Assembly (NCBI RefSeq): GCF_022814865.1
Contig: NZ_JAKVRD010000016.1
Location: 21,138 to 85,137 of the forward strand
DNA length: 64,000 nt
Reading direction: 5' to 3'
From: Shimia aestuarii
GTDB lineage: Bacteria > Pseudomonadota > Alphaproteobacteria > Rhodobacterales > Rhodobacteraceae
Positions 8,014 to 16,863 of this stretch are shown here, one piece after another. The stretch's first letter is position 1, and every line of letters starts with the position of its first letter. Both the position numbers and the translations under genes were made by a program. The notes under the pieces are model-generated. The model saw only the letters and a list, made by a program, of their open reading frames with translations, was not told where the DNA came from and made no database searches.

Positions 8014-9429
8014 ATGAGCGAACTTTGGTCCCTGACCGCCACAGAGATCGGTGCGGGCCTGCGCGCGGGAGACTTTACCGCGCGGGCCGTGGCAGAGGCG
8101 ACATTGGCGCGGATCGACGCCGTAAACGGCCCGATCAACGCGGTTGTCGAACGCTGCGATGCGCAGGCCTTGGCGGCTGCGGAGGCCGTAGATGCGGCGC
8201 TTGCCACGGGAGACCCGCTTGGACCGCTCGCCGGGGTGCCGGTGACGATCAAGGTCAACGTCGATCAGGCCGGTATGGCGACAACCAACGGGCTTCAACT
8301 TCAGAAGGATCTTGTCGCGGCTGAAGATAGCCCCGTTGTCGCCAATCTCCGCAAGGCAGGGGCGATGATTGTCGGGCGCACCAACACGCCGGCGTTCTCC
8401 CTGCGTTGGTTTACCCGCAACAGCCTTCACGGAGCGACCCGCAACCCGCGCAATGCGGCGCTGACACCGGGCGGATCGTCCGGCGGGGCGGCGGCGGCGA
8501 CAGCGGCGGGTATAGGGGTCATCGGGCATGGCACTGACATCGCGGGTTCTATCCGCTACCCGGCGTATGCTTGCGGTCTGCATGGGTTGCGCCCGTCTCT
8601 AGGCCGTGTGCCCGCGGTCAATTTTTCGGGCCCCGATCGCCATATCGGAGCGCAGTTGATGGCGGTATCCGGACCGATCGCTCGGTCTATCCCCGACCTG
8701 CGATTGGCGCTTGAGGCGATGGCTGCGCCCGATCTGCGCGACCCGTGGTATGCGCCGGTATCTTTACAAGGACCATCCGTTCCGCGACGCGTGGCGCTTT
8801 GTGTTGCGCCGGATGGCATGGAGGTCGATCCGGCCGTGGAAAGCGCTTTGCGCGATGCAGCGGATCGGCTCTCACGAGCGGGTTGGATCGTCGAGGAACA
8901 GGAGACGCCGCCGCTAAGAGAGGCAGTGCGTCATCAGCTTACTCTTTGGCTTGCCGAAACGCGGCGGGGCGCGGATGAAGCGATCCGGGAAGAGAACGAT
9001 CCGGACTCTTCATTGGTCTACGAACGCCTGTCTGCGATGACGCCAGCCGTGGACGTGAATGGGCTTCTCGATACGCTTCAGGCGCGGGCAGGGCTAAGCC
9101 GTGCGTGGCGTCAGTTCCTTGGTCAATGGCCTGTGATGCTCTGTCCGGTGTCGGGGCAGCTTCCGTTCAAGGATCATCTCGACACCGAGAGCCAGTCCGC
9201 CTTTGAGGGGATTGTCGCGGCGCAGATGACTCAGATTGGTTTGCCGTTTATGGGCCTGCCGGGTCTTACCGTCAGCACGGGCACAGTCGATGGCCCGCAT
9301 GGCAAGACGCCGATTGGCGTGCAGCTTGTCGCGAACCAATTTCGAGAGGACCTGCTTTTGGAAGCGGGGGAGGCCCTTGTCGGTGCGACAGCCGTGAACT
9401 ATGCGGCGGTTGATATTTCTGCGGGCTAG
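8014..9429 (+). CDS. Amidase signature family hydrolase
   Basis: This 471-residue hydrolase has the Ser-cisSer-Lys triad visible as Lys80 (VTIKVN), Ser155 (GGSSGGAAAA) and Ser179 (GTDIAGSIRYPA). The family hydrolyses amides, including acyl-amino-acid, indoleacetamide-like and nitrile-derived substrates. It starts 42 bp after the ABC ATPase stop on the same strand, so it probably acts on the imported compound, releasing an amine or ammonia plus a carboxylic acid. The exact substrate cannot be inferred. It is followed by an FAD-linked oxidase, 104 bp downstream. Confidence 0.88.
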   Translation: MSELWSLTATEIGAGLRAGDFTARAVAEATLARIDAVNGPINAVVERCDAQALAAAEAVDAALATGDPLGPLAGVPVTIKVNVDQAGMATTNGLQLQKDLVAAEDSPVVANLRKAGAMIVGRTNTPAFSLRWFTRNSLHGATRNPRNAALTPGGSSGGAAAATAAGIGVIGHGTDIAGSIRYPAYACGLHGLRPSLGRVPAVNFSGPDRHIGAQLMAVSGPIARSIPDLRLALEAMAAPDLRDPWYAPVSLQGPSVPRRVALCVAPDGMEVDPAVESALRDAADRLSRAGWIVEEQETPPLREAVRHQLTLWLAETRRGADEAIREENDPDSSLVYERLSAMTPAVDVNGLLDTLQARAGLSRAWRQFLGQWPVMLCPVSGQLPFKDHLDTESQSAFEGIVAAQMTQIGLPFMGLPGLTVSTGTVDGPHGKTPIGVQLVANQFREDLLLEAGEALVGATAVNYAAVDISAG

Positions 9430-9533
9430 ACACCCGCTTCTCATTTTCAAAGAAGTCATCTTATGCCTGAAATCCTGACGATCCCGAACGCTGCCACCCG
9501 TCCTTTTGCACATCGACAGGGGGGATCGCGCAG

Positions 9534-10910
9534 ATGACGCTTGTTGAGGACCTTATCGAAATTGTCGGGGCGGCGCAGGTCTTTACCGGGACAGACGCCA
9601 AGCGCTGGTCCGAGGACTGGACCGGTCAGTACAAGGGAATGCCGCTTGCGGTTGTCCGTCCCGCAAGAACCGGGGAGGTCGCCGCAGTGGTCAAGCTCGC
9701 CAATGCGCGTGAGATTCCGGTCGTGCCGGTTTCGGGAAATACCGGCCTGAATGGTGGCGCTCTGGGCACAGATTCCATCATGATTTCCTTTGAGCGTATG
9801 AACCGTGTGCGCGAAATTCGCGCTGATGCGCGGGTCGCTGTCGTCGAAGCAGGGGTAATTGTGGACGCGCTCAACACCGCTACGGAAGAGCACGATCTTT
9901 TCTTCCCGTTAAGTTTCGGCGCGTCTGGGTCGGCCATGATGGGCGGTGTCTTGTCGACGAATGCCGGTGGCGCCAATGTCTTGCGCTACGGGAATACGCG
10001 CGATCTGTGTCTTGGGCTTGAGGTTGTGCTGGCGGACGGCCGGGTGATGGACCTGATGCAGGCGCTTCACAAGGACAACTCCGGCTTTGACCTGCGCAAC
10101 TTGATGATCGGTGCGGAGGGGCAGCTTGGGCTTATCACAGCAGCGGTGGTCAAGCTTCACCCGCGTCCAGTCGACCACGTCACCGCCATGGTGGCGATGG
10201 ATTCCCTGGAGCGGTCGTGTGAGTTGCTCAACGCAATTCAGGACGCATCCGATAGCGCGGTTGTGGCCTTCGAGTTCATGCCCCGCGCATATATCGAGGG
10301 GCATTTCCTTGTCAGTCTCGACGCGCGCGAGCCGTTTGAGGCGGCACACCCTGTGAATCTGCTCGTCGAACTTGCCGTGATGTCTCCCGGTGCGCTGGAA
10401 GATGTGCTCGAAGAAGTTCTGGCGGAGTGGATGGAGGAAGGCGCTGTGACGGATGCTGTCATCGCCCAGAATGAAGCGCAACGGACCGAAATGTGGGCCC
10501 GGCGGGAAGCCGCTGCGGAGATCGCGTTTCGCCAGCAACCGGTCCTGAGCGCGGATGTGGCCGTCCCGAGAGAATCTGTCGCCGCATATCTAGATGAGAT
10601 CGAACCGCGTTTGCGCGCGATTGATCCCTCTTGCGAGGTTCTGTCGGTGGCGCATCTGGGCGACGGCAATATCCATTGCGGGTGCCACACGAAAGATGCG
10701 TCTCTGATCCCGGCCCTGCGTGCAGAAATCGACGCCCTTGCCGTCGAAATGAAAGGTACGTTCTCGGCAGAGCACGGTATCGGCCTTTCGAAGCTTGCGG
10801 CGATGGCCCGTTTCAAGGATCCGGTTGCACAAGACGTAATGAAGGCGATCAAGAGCGCACTTGACCCCAAAGGGATTTTGAACCCGGGCAAGACGCTTGC
10901 CCCGGAGTGA
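9534..10910 (+). CDS. FAD-linked oxidase, D-2-hydroxyacid dehydrogenase type (VAO family)
   Basis: This 458-residue flavoprotein has an N-terminal FAD-binding domain with VSGNTGLNGGAL (about residues 65-76), the pyrophosphate loop. TNAGGANVLRYGNTRDLCLG (about 142-161) follows. The C-terminal FAD-oxidase domain has HLGDGNIHC (about 375) and SAEHGIGLSKL (about 412), with histidines typical of D-lactate, glycolate and D-2-hydroxyglutarate dehydrogenases. It presumably oxidises a 2-hydroxyacid and passes electrons to quinone or ETF. As the last gene of the GntR-linked plus-strand operon it may oxidise the hydroxyacid released by the amidase, which is an inference. Confidence 0.87.
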   Translation: MTLVEDLIEIVGAAQVFTGTDAKRWSEDWTGQYKGMPLAVVRPARTGEVAAVVKLANAREIPVVPVSGNTGLNGGALGTDSIMISFERMNRVREIRADARVAVVEAGVIVDALNTATEEHDLFFPLSFGASGSAMMGGVLSTNAGGANVLRYGNTRDLCLGLEVVLADGRVMDLMQALHKDNSGFDLRNLMIGAEGQLGLITAAVVKLHPRPVDHVTAMVAMDSLERSCELLNAIQDASDSAVVAFEFMPRAYIEGHFLVSLDAREPFEAAHPVNLLVELAVMSPGALEDVLEEVLAEWMEEGAVTDAVIAQNEAQRTEMWARREAAAEIAFRQQPVLSADVAVPRESVAAYLDEIEPRLRAIDPSCEVLSVAHLGDGNIHCGCHTKDASLIPALRAEIDALAVEMKGTFSAEHGIGLSKLAAMARFKDPVAQDVMKAIKSALDPKGILNPGKTLAPE

Positions 10911-10942
10911 GTGCAGCGTTCTTGTGCCGTGGGAACAGGGTA

Positions 10943-11554
10943 TCAGAGCAGTTTCTCGAAGATACCGCGGAAGACCGCTGCAACCTCTGCCGTGTCCTGT
11001 GGGCCATCGCTGATCTGACGCTGCATGAGATGCAGAAAGACCCCATCAATCAGCGCGTATTGAATGGCCAAGGTCTCGTCGATGGGATGCCCGGCTTTCT
11101 CGAGCGCATCCGCGACGATCCCGACGAGCATCTCTTCGATTTCGCGGACGATGGGCCGGAATGTCTCGTCGAACATGGCTTGCGAGCGGATGTCATACCA
11201 GAGGCGGTGCGTCATCGCGTCATCCGTAATCGACTCGGCGAGCGCGTTTGAAAAAGTCTCGATAACCGAGTCGCGCCCTTCGGCGCCTGCGAGCGCGTCC
11301 ACGATATTGCTGACGAATTGCTGTTTGTAGATGCTCACGCAGTAGATGATGAGCTCGGAGCGATCCTCGAAATAGTAGTGCAGCATGCCGAGCGACATGT
11401 CGCTTTTCTCGGCGATGTCACGCAAGGACGTGTTGGCATAGCCCAACTCTTGAAGCGCGAGGATCGCACTTTCTGCGATCTGGCGCTTCTTGACGTCTCG
11501 CTTGGCGTTTTTTCTTTCGGCGCGGGCTTTGAGTTTCGAGGGCATTTCGTTCAT
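10943..11554 (-). CDS. TetR/AcrR family transcriptional regulator, BetI-like
   Basis: This 203-residue regulator starts at the ATG giving MNEMPSKLK; a TTG 12 codons upstream is open but has no supporting signal. The helix-turn-helix is at about residues 25-70, with YANTSLRDIAEKSDMSLGMLHYYFEDRSELI, the standard TetR signature. The C-terminal ligand domain is helical. The gene lies 63 bp after the aldehyde dehydrogenase stop and is the last gene of the minus-strand alcohol/aldehyde module, so it is the likely local repressor. The ligand may be an alcohol, aldehyde or acyl-CoA (inference). Confidence 0.85.
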   Translation of the reverse strand: MNEMPSKLKARAERKNAKRDVKKRQIAESAILALQELGYANTSLRDIAEKSDMSLGMLHYYFEDRSELIIYCVSIYKQQFVSNIVDALAGAEGRDSVIETFSNALAESITDDAMTHRLWYDIRSQAMFDETFRPIVREIEEMLVGIVADALEKAGHPIDETLAIQYALIDGVFLHLMQRQISDGPQDTAEVAAVFRGIFEKLL

Positions 11555-11617
11555 GGGCGAGAAAATGAGGGTTTCCGAGGCCAAAAGCAAGCTGCATCCG
11601 GCCTCGGGGAGGGCAGG

Positions 11618-13357
11618 TTATCCAAGAAGGGCGTTCAGGAAAATCCGCGGGAGTTTGAGCCAACCAGGCTTGTACTGGAAACGTGTCAGGAGTTTTCCGA
11701 CTTTATCCTGTTTCCGGTTGGTGATGAACCACGGTGGGCGCGGCAAGAGCGTGAACTGCAAGGACAAGAGCCCGCGCGGGAAAGGGCGGAATGGGGCGCT
11801 GACAACGGTGCGTTCGACGTTCTCGAACATGAAAGTGTTGTGCACCGTGCCGATGCCCGATTGAACATCCTCCAGCGTATGGCCCGGGAAGGCGCCCCAG
11901 GGACATGGCGTCATCAAGAACCCAAGCCCCGTCCACGCGTTGATTGCGATTGTGCCATAGCGGAACTCGGCGATGATCTCCTCGAACCGCTTCTTTCCGA
12001 TTTTGCGAATGGTGCGTGGGTGGATGATGATATTGCCACCGAGCGTGCCATAGAGGTTTTCATTGGCCCATTGGATCGCGTTGACCAGATAGGTTTCAGG
12101 GTCCGGGTCATCCATTGCGTGGGTGGACATGGCGGGGGCAAAGACCTCGTTGGTCTTGAAGTAGTCATCGTCCTGCATCGGGTTGATGACACAGGCAGGC
12201 GCAGCCCCGCGCGCGACCTCTTCGGTGCTGTCGGCATGATCCGCGAATGTCGCGATACGATCCTCGGCACCGGGGTAGTAGGCAAGGCGCGTCGAGGAGG
12301 CCATGACGGACTTCAGGTTCGCCATGAAAGTCTTGGTCTTGTTCCATGTCTTCGGTGTGATGAGGACTTGGCAAGCGACACAGTTGAAACCGGAATTGTG
12401 CAGTTTCTGGGTCGCGACGTTCTCGGCCTGAAAGCGCAGGTCGGCTCGGCTCCACGGGCCGGGGACGATGATCGTCGGGCAGACGGCGCCAAGCTCGGAG
12501 GTGAACCGCTTGGTGTTCTTCGGCGTGCCGGCCTCCTTGTTCTTGATGCCTTCTGCGCCCGGACCCCAGACGATGGCGTCATGTGTCGCGCCTGCACCGG
12601 TGATGTGGAGTTCTTCGACGATGGGGTGTTCGGTCAGCCACGCGCCAGCAACCCCGTCGCCTTTGACGATGCGCAGGGCGTTGCGGTCGATCAGCGGTTT
12701 CAGCGCGGCCTTGAGATAGTCGGTCAGGTAGTCGTTGACCGGGTTCATCTTGAGGATCACGACCTGGTTCTCGTTGAAGACCTTGTGGAAGACATCAAGC
12801 GGCGTGATGGCATTGATGTTGCCTGCCCCGAGGACGAGCGCGACCTTGCCTTTCCGTTTCACGGTCGGCACGTCGTATTCGACCGCCGTATGCTTGGCGA
12901 GATTGCCTCGGTTGACCCCTTTCTGCATCCAGATCTCGGCATTCACACCGGACAGAAGCAAGCGATCCCAGATCGAATGTGGCACAACGCGCACAGCGGT
13001 TTGGCCTGTGGCCAATTCCCGGGTCTTCAGGTGATCGAGGTAAGACTTTCGTTCAAGCTCGGCGAAGGTCTGCATGTAGCCGTTACATGCGGACATCACC
13101 GCGTAGGGGCCGGAGGTCCACTCTTCGCCCACCAGCGGCGAGCCTTCAGGAATCATCTTTTTGCGGGCGGCCGTTTCTGCCCAACCCTCAGCGACGCTCA
13201 GGAGATTGTCCTTGATGTGTTGCAGGATTTGCAGGCGCTCGGCGTTGGAGGTGCGCGCCCAGTTGTCCTTGCCCGCGTCTAGCGCGGTCAGGGCGGCTTC
13301 ATACTCTTCGAGCCAGAAGGGCTGGGCCTCGACGGGTTGTTGTATGGCTTGGGTCAT
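11618..13357 (-). CDS. Aldehyde dehydrogenase family protein
   Basis: This 579-residue NAD(P)-dependent dehydrogenase oxidises an aldehyde to an acid. It is longer than the usual 480-510 residues, with an N-terminal extension of about 60 residues. The catalytic glutamate sits in TSELGAVCP (about residue 290) and the nucleophilic cysteine in NSGFNCVACQ (about 328). LVLGAGNINAITPLDV resembles the cofactor-side proline motif of the family. It follows the acyl-CoA synthetase stop by 3 bp, so it is co-transcribed. In context it should convert the aldehyde made by the GMC oxidoreductase into the acid that the synthetase activates. Confidence 0.88.
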   Translation of the reverse strand: MTQAIQQPVEAQPFWLEEYEAALTALDAGKDNWARTSNAERLQILQHIKDNLLSVAEGWAETAARKKMIPEGSPLVGEEWTSGPYAVMSACNGYMQTFAELERKSYLDHLKTRELATGQTAVRVVPHSIWDRLLLSGVNAEIWMQKGVNRGNLAKHTAVEYDVPTVKRKGKVALVLGAGNINAITPLDVFHKVFNENQVVILKMNPVNDYLTDYLKAALKPLIDRNALRIVKGDGVAGAWLTEHPIVEELHITGAGATHDAIVWGPGAEGIKNKEAGTPKNTKRFTSELGAVCPTIIVPGPWSRADLRFQAENVATQKLHNSGFNCVACQVLITPKTWNKTKTFMANLKSVMASSTRLAYYPGAEDRIATFADHADSTEEVARGAAPACVINPMQDDDYFKTNEVFAPAMSTHAMDDPDPETYLVNAIQWANENLYGTLGGNIIIHPRTIRKIGKKRFEEIIAEFRYGTIAINAWTGLGFLMTPCPWGAFPGHTLEDVQSGIGTVHNTFMFENVERTVVSAPFRPFPRGLLSLQFTLLPRPPWFITNRKQDKVGKLLTRFQYKPGWLKLPRIFLNALLG

Positions 13358-13360
13358 AGG

Positions 13361-14989
13361 TTACTCCTCCCTTTCGATGAGCAGGTTTCCAAACTGTTCG
13401 CGCAGTTGGTTCTTGAGCATCTTGCCAGTGGCGTTGAGTGGGATGGCATCGGTAAAGACCACCGCGTCAGGAATCTGCCACTTGGCGACCTTGCCGTCGA
13501 AGAGGGCAAGAATATCGTCCTCTTTCGGGTCGGCCCCTTCGGCCTTGACCGCGACGACGATCGGGCGCTCGTCCCATTTCGGGTGCACGGCACCGATGGC
13601 GGCTGCCATGGCCACACCGGGATGCGAAACGGCAATATTCTCGAGATCGACCGACGAGATCCATTCGCCACCGGATTTTATGATGTCCTTGGTGCGGTCA
13701 CGGATCACCATGTAGCCGTCGGCGTCGATGGTGGAGACGTCTCCGGTATCGAACCAGCCATCTTCGGTCGTCGCGCTCTGGTCCTTGCCGAAGTAGGTCT
13801 CGACAACCCAGTGACCACGGACCTGAAGCGCGCCCTGTGCCTCGCCATCATGCGGCAATGGGTTGCCCTCGTCATCGACGATGCGCAGGTCGATCCCGAA
13901 GGGCGGACGCCCTTGTCCGAGGCGCAGCGCCGCGAGCGTGTCTGCGTCGAGATCGTCATGCTTGCCCTTCGGCACGTTGGCCGAGCCGAGAGGCGAGGTT
14001 TCTGTCATGCCCCAAGCGTGGATCGTGTCACAGTCATATTCGTCGCGGAACGCGGCGATCATCGAGGGGGCGGCTGCGGATCCGCCGATGACATTGCGCT
14101 TGAGGCTTTCCATTTTGGAGCCGGACTTGGCGGCAGAGGCCAAGAGCATCATCCAGATCGTTGGAACACCGAGGGCAAGCGAAACGCCATAGTCGTCGAT
14201 CAGGTGCAGGAGGCTATCGCCGTCGAGGCCCGGTCCGGGCATGACAAGCTTAGCGCCTGTCATCGCTGCAGCGTAGGGGATGCCCCAGGCATTGGCGTGG
14301 AACATTGGCACCACGGGCAAGATCGTCTCTCGCGAAGAGAGCGAGAGCGCATCGGGTAGTGAGATCGCGAGCGTGTGGAGCATCGTAGAGCGATGGTAAT
14401 AGAGGACACCCTTTGGGTTTCCGGTCGTGCCGGAGGTATAGCAGAGCGAACAAGGGGTATTTTCGCTGAATTGCGGCCAGTCGTAGTCTGCGTCGCCCTT
14501 CTCGATCAGTTCATCAAAGAAGATCGCTTCGGGCAGGGCGGCGGCGACCTCTTCGTCTCGCGGCCCCATGAAGATGAAATGTTCGATGGTCTTGAGGTGT
14601 GCCTTGGTGCCGGTGATGAGCGGCATGAAGGTCTTGTCGAAGAAGATCGCCTTGTCCGCGGCATCATTGCAAATGAAGATGAACTGTTCCGGGGGAAGGC
14701 GCGGATTCAGCGTGTGGCAGACGAGGCCACTGCCGGAGACCGCGAACCAGATCTTGAGGTGGCGATGATTGTTCCAAGCGAGCGTCGCGACGCGGTCACC
14801 GTGATCCAATCCCAGCGTGCCAAGTGCAGAGGCCAGTTGACGCGAGGAAGACGCAACCGCGCTCCACGTTGTTGTGTTCATGTCGCCTGTGGTCTCTCGC
14901 GATACGATTTCCGTATCGGCATGGTATTTTCCGGCATGGACGATCAGGTCGCTGATCAAAAGGTCCTTGTGCATCATCGCGCCAAGCAT
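13361..14989 (-). CDS. AMP-dependent acyl-CoA synthetase (medium/long-chain fatty acid type)
   Basis: This 542-residue ANL-superfamily ligase activates a carboxylic acid to its CoA thioester through an acyl-AMP. The P-loop-like motif YTSGTTGNPKGVLY is at about residue 180. The motif GWFDTGDVSTIDADGYM (about 425-441) and the hinge/catalytic lysine region near the C-terminus (PLNATGKMLKNQLRE) are intact. The length matches AlkK-like fatty-acyl ligases. It sits between the GMC oxidoreductase and the aldehyde dehydrogenase, completing an alcohol-aldehyde-acid-CoA route that resembles the alkJ-alkH-alkK logic of alkane degraders, though no alkane hydroxylase is present here. Confidence 0.88.
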   Translation of the reverse strand: MLGAMMHKDLLISDLIVHAGKYHADTEIVSRETTGDMNTTTWSAVASSSRQLASALGTLGLDHGDRVATLAWNNHRHLKIWFAVSGSGLVCHTLNPRLPPEQFIFICNDAADKAIFFDKTFMPLITGTKAHLKTIEHFIFMGPRDEEVAAALPEAIFFDELIEKGDADYDWPQFSENTPCSLCYTSGTTGNPKGVLYYHRSTMLHTLAISLPDALSLSSRETILPVVPMFHANAWGIPYAAAMTGAKLVMPGPGLDGDSLLHLIDDYGVSLALGVPTIWMMLLASAAKSGSKMESLKRNVIGGSAAAPSMIAAFRDEYDCDTIHAWGMTETSPLGSANVPKGKHDDLDADTLAALRLGQGRPPFGIDLRIVDDEGNPLPHDGEAQGALQVRGHWVVETYFGKDQSATTEDGWFDTGDVSTIDADGYMVIRDRTKDIIKSGGEWISSVDLENIAVSHPGVAMAAAIGAVHPKWDERPIVVAVKAEGADPKEDDILALFDGKVAKWQIPDAVVFTDAIPLNATGKMLKNQLREQFGNLLIEREE

Positions 14990-15062
14990 GGTGTGGCCTT
15001 CTTTCTTTCTAGACGTGTCGAGAGACGCCGCCAGTCGCGTAAACGCCGGCAGCGTCTTTGGA

Positions 15063-16682
15063 TCAGGCGGCGTATTCGGCCTTGATCATGTCGGCAGCTT
15101 TTTCCGCGATCATGATCGTGGGGGCATTGGTGTTGCCGCCAATCAGGGTCGGCATGACAGAGGCATCGACGACGCGAAGCCCTTCCATACCGTGCACCTT
15201 GAGTTTGGGGTCGACGACGGACATGTCATCCACGCCCATCTTGCAGGTGCCAATCGGGTGGTAGATCGTGTCGGCACGGGCGCGGATATGAGATTCCCAC
15301 TCGGCGTCCGTCATGTTGTCGGTCACGCCGAAAAGCTCCTTGTGACGATACTTGGACATGGCCTGCGATTGCAGGATGTCACGGGTCATCTTGGCACCCT
15401 TGATCGTGGTCTCGAGGTCGCGCTCGTCGGAAAGGAACTTCGGGTCGATGCCCGGAGCGGCCATGGGATCGGCGCTTTGCAGGAAGACCTCGCCGCGCGA
15501 ATGCGGGCGCACGGCGCAGACATGGCAGCTAAAGCCATAGCCCATGTGCAGCTTGCGCGCGTGGTCATCGACGACCGAGATCACGAAGTGAAGCTGGATA
15601 TCCGGGCGGTCGAGCGACGGGTCGGTCTTGAGGAAAGCGGCCCCTTCGGCGAAGGGTGTCGCGATCATGCCGGTGCCATCCTTGCGCCATTTGAAGATAT
15701 GCTTCGTCAGGCCGATCGTTCCCGCAAGGCCGATACCGAAGTTATCGGTATCCTTGGTCTTGTAGCCGAGGATGAAGTCGAGGTGATCCTGAAGGTTCTG
15801 GCCGACACCGGGCAGTTCGTGGACCATCTCGATGCCGTGCGGACGGATATCCTGCGCCCGACCGACGCCCGAAAGCTGAAGCAGTTGCGGCGAGTTGAAG
15901 GCACCGCCGGAGAGGATCACTTCCTTGCCCGCCATGGCACGATGGGTCTTCTTGCCGATACGGTATTCCACGCCGGTCGCACGTTTGCCTTCGAAAAGAA
16001 CCTTGGTTGCGTGCGCCTTGGTGATGATCGTCAGGTTGGGGCGCGAACCCATCACCGGGAACAGGTAGGCCGCCGCGGCAGAGCAGCGCTCGCCGTTCTT
16101 TTCCTTGGAATGGAATTGGGTCACCTGATAGAGGCCAACACCTTCGTTGTCGCCGGTGTTAAAGTCACTGACCTCGCGATGTTGAAGCTCGGTCGCACCC
16201 TTGATGAAGGCGCGCGTGATGTCCCGAGGGCTTTTCTGGTTGGAGACCTGAAGCGGCCCGTCATGGCCATGCACATCATCCGCGCCGGTTTCGTTGTTCT
16301 CGGATTTCTTGAAGTAGGGCAGACATTCGTCCCAAGACCAGCCGTCACAGCCCATTTCGGCCCAACCGTCATAATCGGACTTGTGACCGCGGACGTAGAG
16401 CATGGCGTTGATCGCTGACGAGCCACCGAGCGCCTTGCCGCGCGGCTGATAGCCTTTGCGACCGTTGAGGCCCGGCTGTGGCACGGTGTTGAAACACCAG
16501 TTTGAAATCTTGCCGTGCCCGGGCAACATCCCGACAACGCCAGCAGGCGCGCGGATCAAAAGGTGGTTTCCGCCACCGCCAGCTTCGAGCAGGCAAACTT
16601 TGGTGTTTGGGTCTTCTGACAAGCGCGACGCCAAGGTCGCGCCGGCGGATCCACCGCCAACAATCACGAAATCGTAACTCAT
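15063..16682 (-). CDS. GMC-family FAD alcohol oxidoreductase (choline dehydrogenase/AlkJ-like)
   Basis: This 539-residue flavoprotein uses an ATG preceded by GGGAGGAAAGA; the longer frame from 16751 would bury the FAD fold behind 23 residues. The Rossmann motif VIVGGGSAGATLASRL opens the protein. GMC signature regions follow (GGSSAINAMLYVRG, about residue 85; GGAFNSPQLLQLSGVG, about 260), and the catalytic histidine lies in YHPIGTCKMG. The family oxidises primary alcohols including choline and medium-chain alkanols. It is the first gene of the minus-strand module. The absence of betB- and betI-like partners in bet order, and the presence of an acyl-CoA ligase, favours an aliphatic alcohol over choline. 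Confidence 0.9.
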   Translation of the reverse strand: MSYDFVIVGGGSAGATLASRLSEDPNTKVCLLEAGGGGNHLLIRAPAGVVGMLPGHGKISNWCFNTVPQPGLNGRKGYQPRGKALGGSSAINAMLYVRGHKSDYDGWAEMGCDGWSWDECLPYFKKSENNETGADDVHGHDGPLQVSNQKSPRDITRAFIKGATELQHREVSDFNTGDNEGVGLYQVTQFHSKEKNGERCSAAAAYLFPVMGSRPNLTIITKAHATKVLFEGKRATGVEYRIGKKTHRAMAGKEVILSGGAFNSPQLLQLSGVGRAQDIRPHGIEMVHELPGVGQNLQDHLDFILGYKTKDTDNFGIGLAGTIGLTKHIFKWRKDGTGMIATPFAEGAAFLKTDPSLDRPDIQLHFVISVVDDHARKLHMGYGFSCHVCAVRPHSRGEVFLQSADPMAAPGIDPKFLSDERDLETTIKGAKMTRDILQSQAMSKYRHKELFGVTDNMTDAEWESHIRARADTIYHPIGTCKMGVDDMSVVDPKLKVHGMEGLRVVDASVMPTLIGGNTNAPTIMIAEKAADMIKAEYAA

Positions 16683-16766
16683 TCTTTCCTCCCTGTGTCC
16701 GCCCCTCTCCCTGAGGCGAAACGCTTGCGAATCCAGAGTGGAGTCAGGCAAGCAAAATCACTTAAC

Positions 16767-16791
16767 AAAAAAATTTGGACAAAAGTCCAGA
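16767..16791 (-). terminator. Probable rho-independent terminator after the RND efflux gene
   Basis: Read on the minus strand, TGGAC-TTTT-GTCCA forms a 5-bp stem (7 bp with a wobble pair), followed by AA and a run of seven T. It lies about 75 bp beyond the RND stop and upstream of the GMC gene, separating the two minus-strand transcription units. Confidence 0.6.
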
Positions 16792-16863
16792 AAAAATGTT
16801 CAGATGACTTTTCAAGCCCCGCGCGAGCTACGGGCTCTGGCATTTTCATGCGGGTGGGATTTC

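Noticed and set aside
7171..8583. Open frame of 470 codons on the minus strand
   Set aside because: It overlaps two genes (transporter ATPase and amidase) with full catalytic motifs, and its translation looks like random arginine-rich sequence.
11318..13282. Open frame of 654 codons on the plus strand
   Set aside because: It is antisense to the TetR and aldehyde dehydrogenase genes, whose motifs are intact on the minus strand.
11618..16682. Choline-to-betaine (betABI) locus
   Set aside because: The GMC enzyme is choline-dehydrogenase-like, but the middle gene is an acyl-CoA synthetase and the aldehyde dehydrogenase is 579 residues with a different N-terminus, so a general alcohol route fits better.
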